The translations under genes were made by a program, and so were the position numbers. The notes under the pieces are model-generated. The model was given only the letters and a program-made list of their open reading frames with translations, made no database searches and had not been told where the DNA came from. Shown here piece after piece: positions 15,591-16,974 of a stretch of DNA of 16,974 nucleotides. The DNA is from an uncultured Spirochaetia bacterium. Lineage in GTDB: Bacteria > Spirochaetota > CALGPD01. The stretch lies in contig CALGPD010000173.1 in assembly GCA_937960625.1 (NCBI GenBank), forward strand, positions 1 through 16,974, in the 5' to 3' direction. Numbering within the stretch: position 1 is the first letter of the stretch; every line of letters begins with the position of its first letter.

Positions 15591-15617
15591 CACTCCTGTT
15601 TTCCGATTATTAAATCA

Positions 15618-16268
15618 ATGGAAAGAATCAATCCAAAGAATCAATCTATACAAAGTAATGATTACAAAATTCAAGCTTTATCTGAAACACACATTGACCA
15701 CGCTGTTAATACTGTAAATAGAGCGTTCATTAATTATCCTCTAACTGAACATTTTTTCGGAAATTTCAGTTATTCAAAAAGGTTGAATCTATACCATTCA
15801 AGTTATATAATTAAAAGCGCGTTAACCTATGGCAGCGCGATATATTCAGGTGATAATATCAAGGCTGTATTGACAGGGTTTCATTCAGAGGAGTATAATT
15901 TAACCAACTGGAAAATGATAAAAGCGGGGTGTTTAATGCTTCCGTTTAAAATTGGCTTGAAAGCGCTTTCCAGAATTAAAGCATACAACGCGTTTTCTTC
16001 CCGCATTAGAAGAAGAAGCGCGCCTCATAAACATTGGTTTTTAACCATGCTCGCTGTTGAACCCGCTTACCAGAAAAACGGGTATGGACAGGCATTAATG
16101 CATTTTATGAATCAAGCTCTTGATAAAATAAATTTATCATCCTATCTTGAAACTCATACCAAAGCTAACGTGAAATTCTATGAAAAGTTCGGTTACAAAT
16201 TAGTGGAAGAGAATACTGTTCCGGATTCAATATTAAATCTATACAGTATGCTGCGCTTAAAAAAATAA
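15618..16268 (+). CDS. GNAT-family N-acetyltransferase
   Basis: The product has 216 residues. The acetyl-CoA binding motif A is MLAVEPAYQKNGYGQAL (144-160), with the diagnostic Q-x-x-G-x-G at 152-157. A typical motif B follows as NVKFYEKFGYKLVEE (184-198). The N-terminal part (about 16-130) is less conserved and would form the acceptor site, so the substrate cannot be named. Residues 113-138 are strongly basic (RIRRRSAPHK). The ATG start gives a full-length domain but has no visible Shine-Dalgarno. It is transcribed divergently from thiF; no functional link to thiamine is evident. Confidence 0.85.
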   Translation: MERINPKNQSIQSNDYKIQALSETHIDHAVNTVNRAFINYPLTEHFFGNFSYSKRLNLYHSSYIIKSALTYGSAIYSGDNIKAVLTGFHSEEYNLTNWKMIKAGCLMLPFKIGLKALSRIKAYNAFSSRIRRRSAPHKHWFLTMLAVEPAYQKNGYGQALMHFMNQALDKINLSSYLETHTKANVKFYEKFGYKLVEENTVPDSILNLYSMLRLKK

Positions 16269-16298
16269 TTTTATGCATCATTTTTTATGAAAATGTTT

Positions 16299-16304
16299 TA
16301 TAAT
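16299..16304 (+). promoter_or_regulatory. Possible -10 element (TATAAT) before the exported-protein pair
   Basis: A perfect TATAAT lies 20 bases upstream of the ATG at 16325, but no good -35 hexamer is found at the usual spacing, and the leader would be short. Confidence 0.28.
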
Positions 16305-16324
16305 ACCATATTAAAGGAGATTAT

Positions 16325-16816
16325 ATGAAAAGAGCAATTTTGATTTTATATATTTTATTAATATCTTCTGTTGCATATAATGGAAATAGAAATATTGTTG
16401 CAAGCCGTTTAAGCGGAACATGGATACTTGATGAAAAACTCACCACAAGGCTTGGCGGATACACTAAAAATCTTGAGTTTACATTTAAACTAAATAAGAC
16501 TTTTTTAAAAAAGATACCGGTAAAAATTATGGCAAAGATTAAACGCAAAAAATTACAGATAATTGCAGGGGGAGAATTAGTTCTTATTTCAGAAAAGTTG
16601 AGCACGGAATTAAAAGCTGTATTCTTTATAACTTTATTCCGGTCAAATACAATTATGGCTGTGGTTTTTAAAAGGAATAATAGGTTTAAGGTTGAATCAC
16701 TGCTTATTTCTCTGGCAGTTGCAAAGTATAAACACAATGATATACTGTTTGTCGGCGGAGATATGCCAAATGAAGCGTTTTCTGCATTCAAAAGGAAGAA
16801 CCTGAGGAATAAATAA
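16325..16816 (+). CDS. Exported small protein with lipocalin-like GTW motif, unknown function
   Basis: The product has 163 residues. MKRAILILYILLISSVAY is a likely Sec signal peptide with cleavage near residue 18; no lipobox Cys is present. The mature part begins with RLSGTWILDEKLT (28-40), a G-T-W start resembling the first strand of lipocalin-like barrels, and then shows alternating hydrophobic/polar beta strands rich in Lys, ending DILFVGGDMPNEAFSAFKR. No cysteine is present. The family is not recognised; similarity to lipocalins is only suggestive. The ATG is preceded by AGGAG at ideal spacing. The next gene starts four bases after its stop and encodes a similar N-terminus, so they form an operon. 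Confidence 0.7.
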   Translation: MKRAILILYILLISSVAYNGNRNIVASRLSGTWILDEKLTTRLGGYTKNLEFTFKLNKTFLKKIPVKIMAKIKRKKLQIIAGGELVLISEKLSTELKAVFFITLFRSNTIMAVVFKRNNRFKVESLLISLAVAKYKHNDILFVGGDMPNEAFSAFKRKNLRNK

Positions 16817-16820
16817 AATT

Positions 16821-16974
16821 ATGAAACAGTCTTATTTGAGATTAAATAAAAAATCAATGTGTTATTCCGTTGTTTTATTGGTTGTATTTTTAATTGTGCC
16901 AAAATCTTTTTCATCATCTTTAAACAAACCGGCTATTTTTAACAGAATAAACGGGGCATGGATTAGGAATAATG
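16821..16974 (+). CDS. Exported protein, N-terminal fragment, possible paralogue of the preceding gene
   Basis: The frame is open from the ATG at 16821 to the window edge, giving 51 codons. A basic N-terminus (MKQSYLRLNKK) precedes a hydrophobic segment CYSVVLLVVFLIVPKSFS, consistent with a signal peptide. The mature start reads RINGAWIRNN, matching the RLSGTW of the upstream neighbour in both spacing from the signal peptide and motif. AGGA at 16804-16807, just before the upstream stop, may serve as ribosome site with a long spacer. The remainder lies outside the window. Confidence 0.65.
   Translation, partial: MKQSYLRLNKKSMCYSVVLLVVFLIVPKSFSSSLNKPAIFNRINGAWIRNN

Noticed and set aside
16321..16791. 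156-codon open frame on the minus strand opposite the 163-residue exported protein
   Set aside because: The plus-strand frame has AGGAG, a signal peptide and an operon partner with a related N-terminus; the antisense frame has no such support.

Overview
The window is strongly AT-rich (by eye about one third G+C or less in most genes) and reads as a piece of chromosome from a Gram-negative, probably anaerobic bacterium. Outer-membrane-type beta-barrel proteins at the left end imply a diderm envelope. Two lipoproteins have loose, phenylalanine-rich lipoboxes of the kind seen in spirochaetes. The thiamine pathway uses the oxygen-sensitive tyrosine lyase ThiH. Large AAA/TPR/GAF regulators and TPR lipoproteins are common in Spirochaetota and similar groups, so that phylum is my best guess, but the sequence alone does not prove it. 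There are no rRNA, tRNA, CRISPR, integrase or transposase genes.

Layout. Positions 1-568 hold the 3' part of a DUF481-type outer-membrane protein gene, broken by a one-base frameshift near 365. Converging on it (574-1410, minus) is another exported beta-rich protein. Next, also on the minus strand, is a lipoprotein esterase/lipase (1536-2504) with its own promoter and terminator. The large central block (2771-9152, minus) is a tandem pair of about 1,040-residue paralogues. Each has a STAND-type AAA_16 ATPase domain, a winged-helix region, a long TPR solenoid and a C-terminal GAF domain, and neither has an output domain. Both have lost the Walker A lysine, the second Walker B acid and the sensor arginine.

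From 9372 the direction changes to thiG-thiH-thiS-thiE, a tightly packed operon for the thiazole half of thiamine and for joining the two halves. A lipoprotein with 19 gapless TPRs follows (12349-14661, plus) and ends at a terminator shared with the convergent thiF (14756-15508, minus). ThiF would adenylate ThiS, so the thiazole sulfur-transfer pathway is split across two transcription units. The right end has a GNAT acetyltransferase and two adjacent genes for exported proteins that share a G-[TA]-W motif near the mature N-terminus; the second runs off the edge.

The features most worth a second look are the paired, apparently inactivated STAND regulators with locally near-identical 3' ends, the frameshifted DUF481 gene, the thi operon without a recognisable TPP riboswitch but with a perfect palindrome at its start, and the ThiF without an obvious persulfide cysteine.
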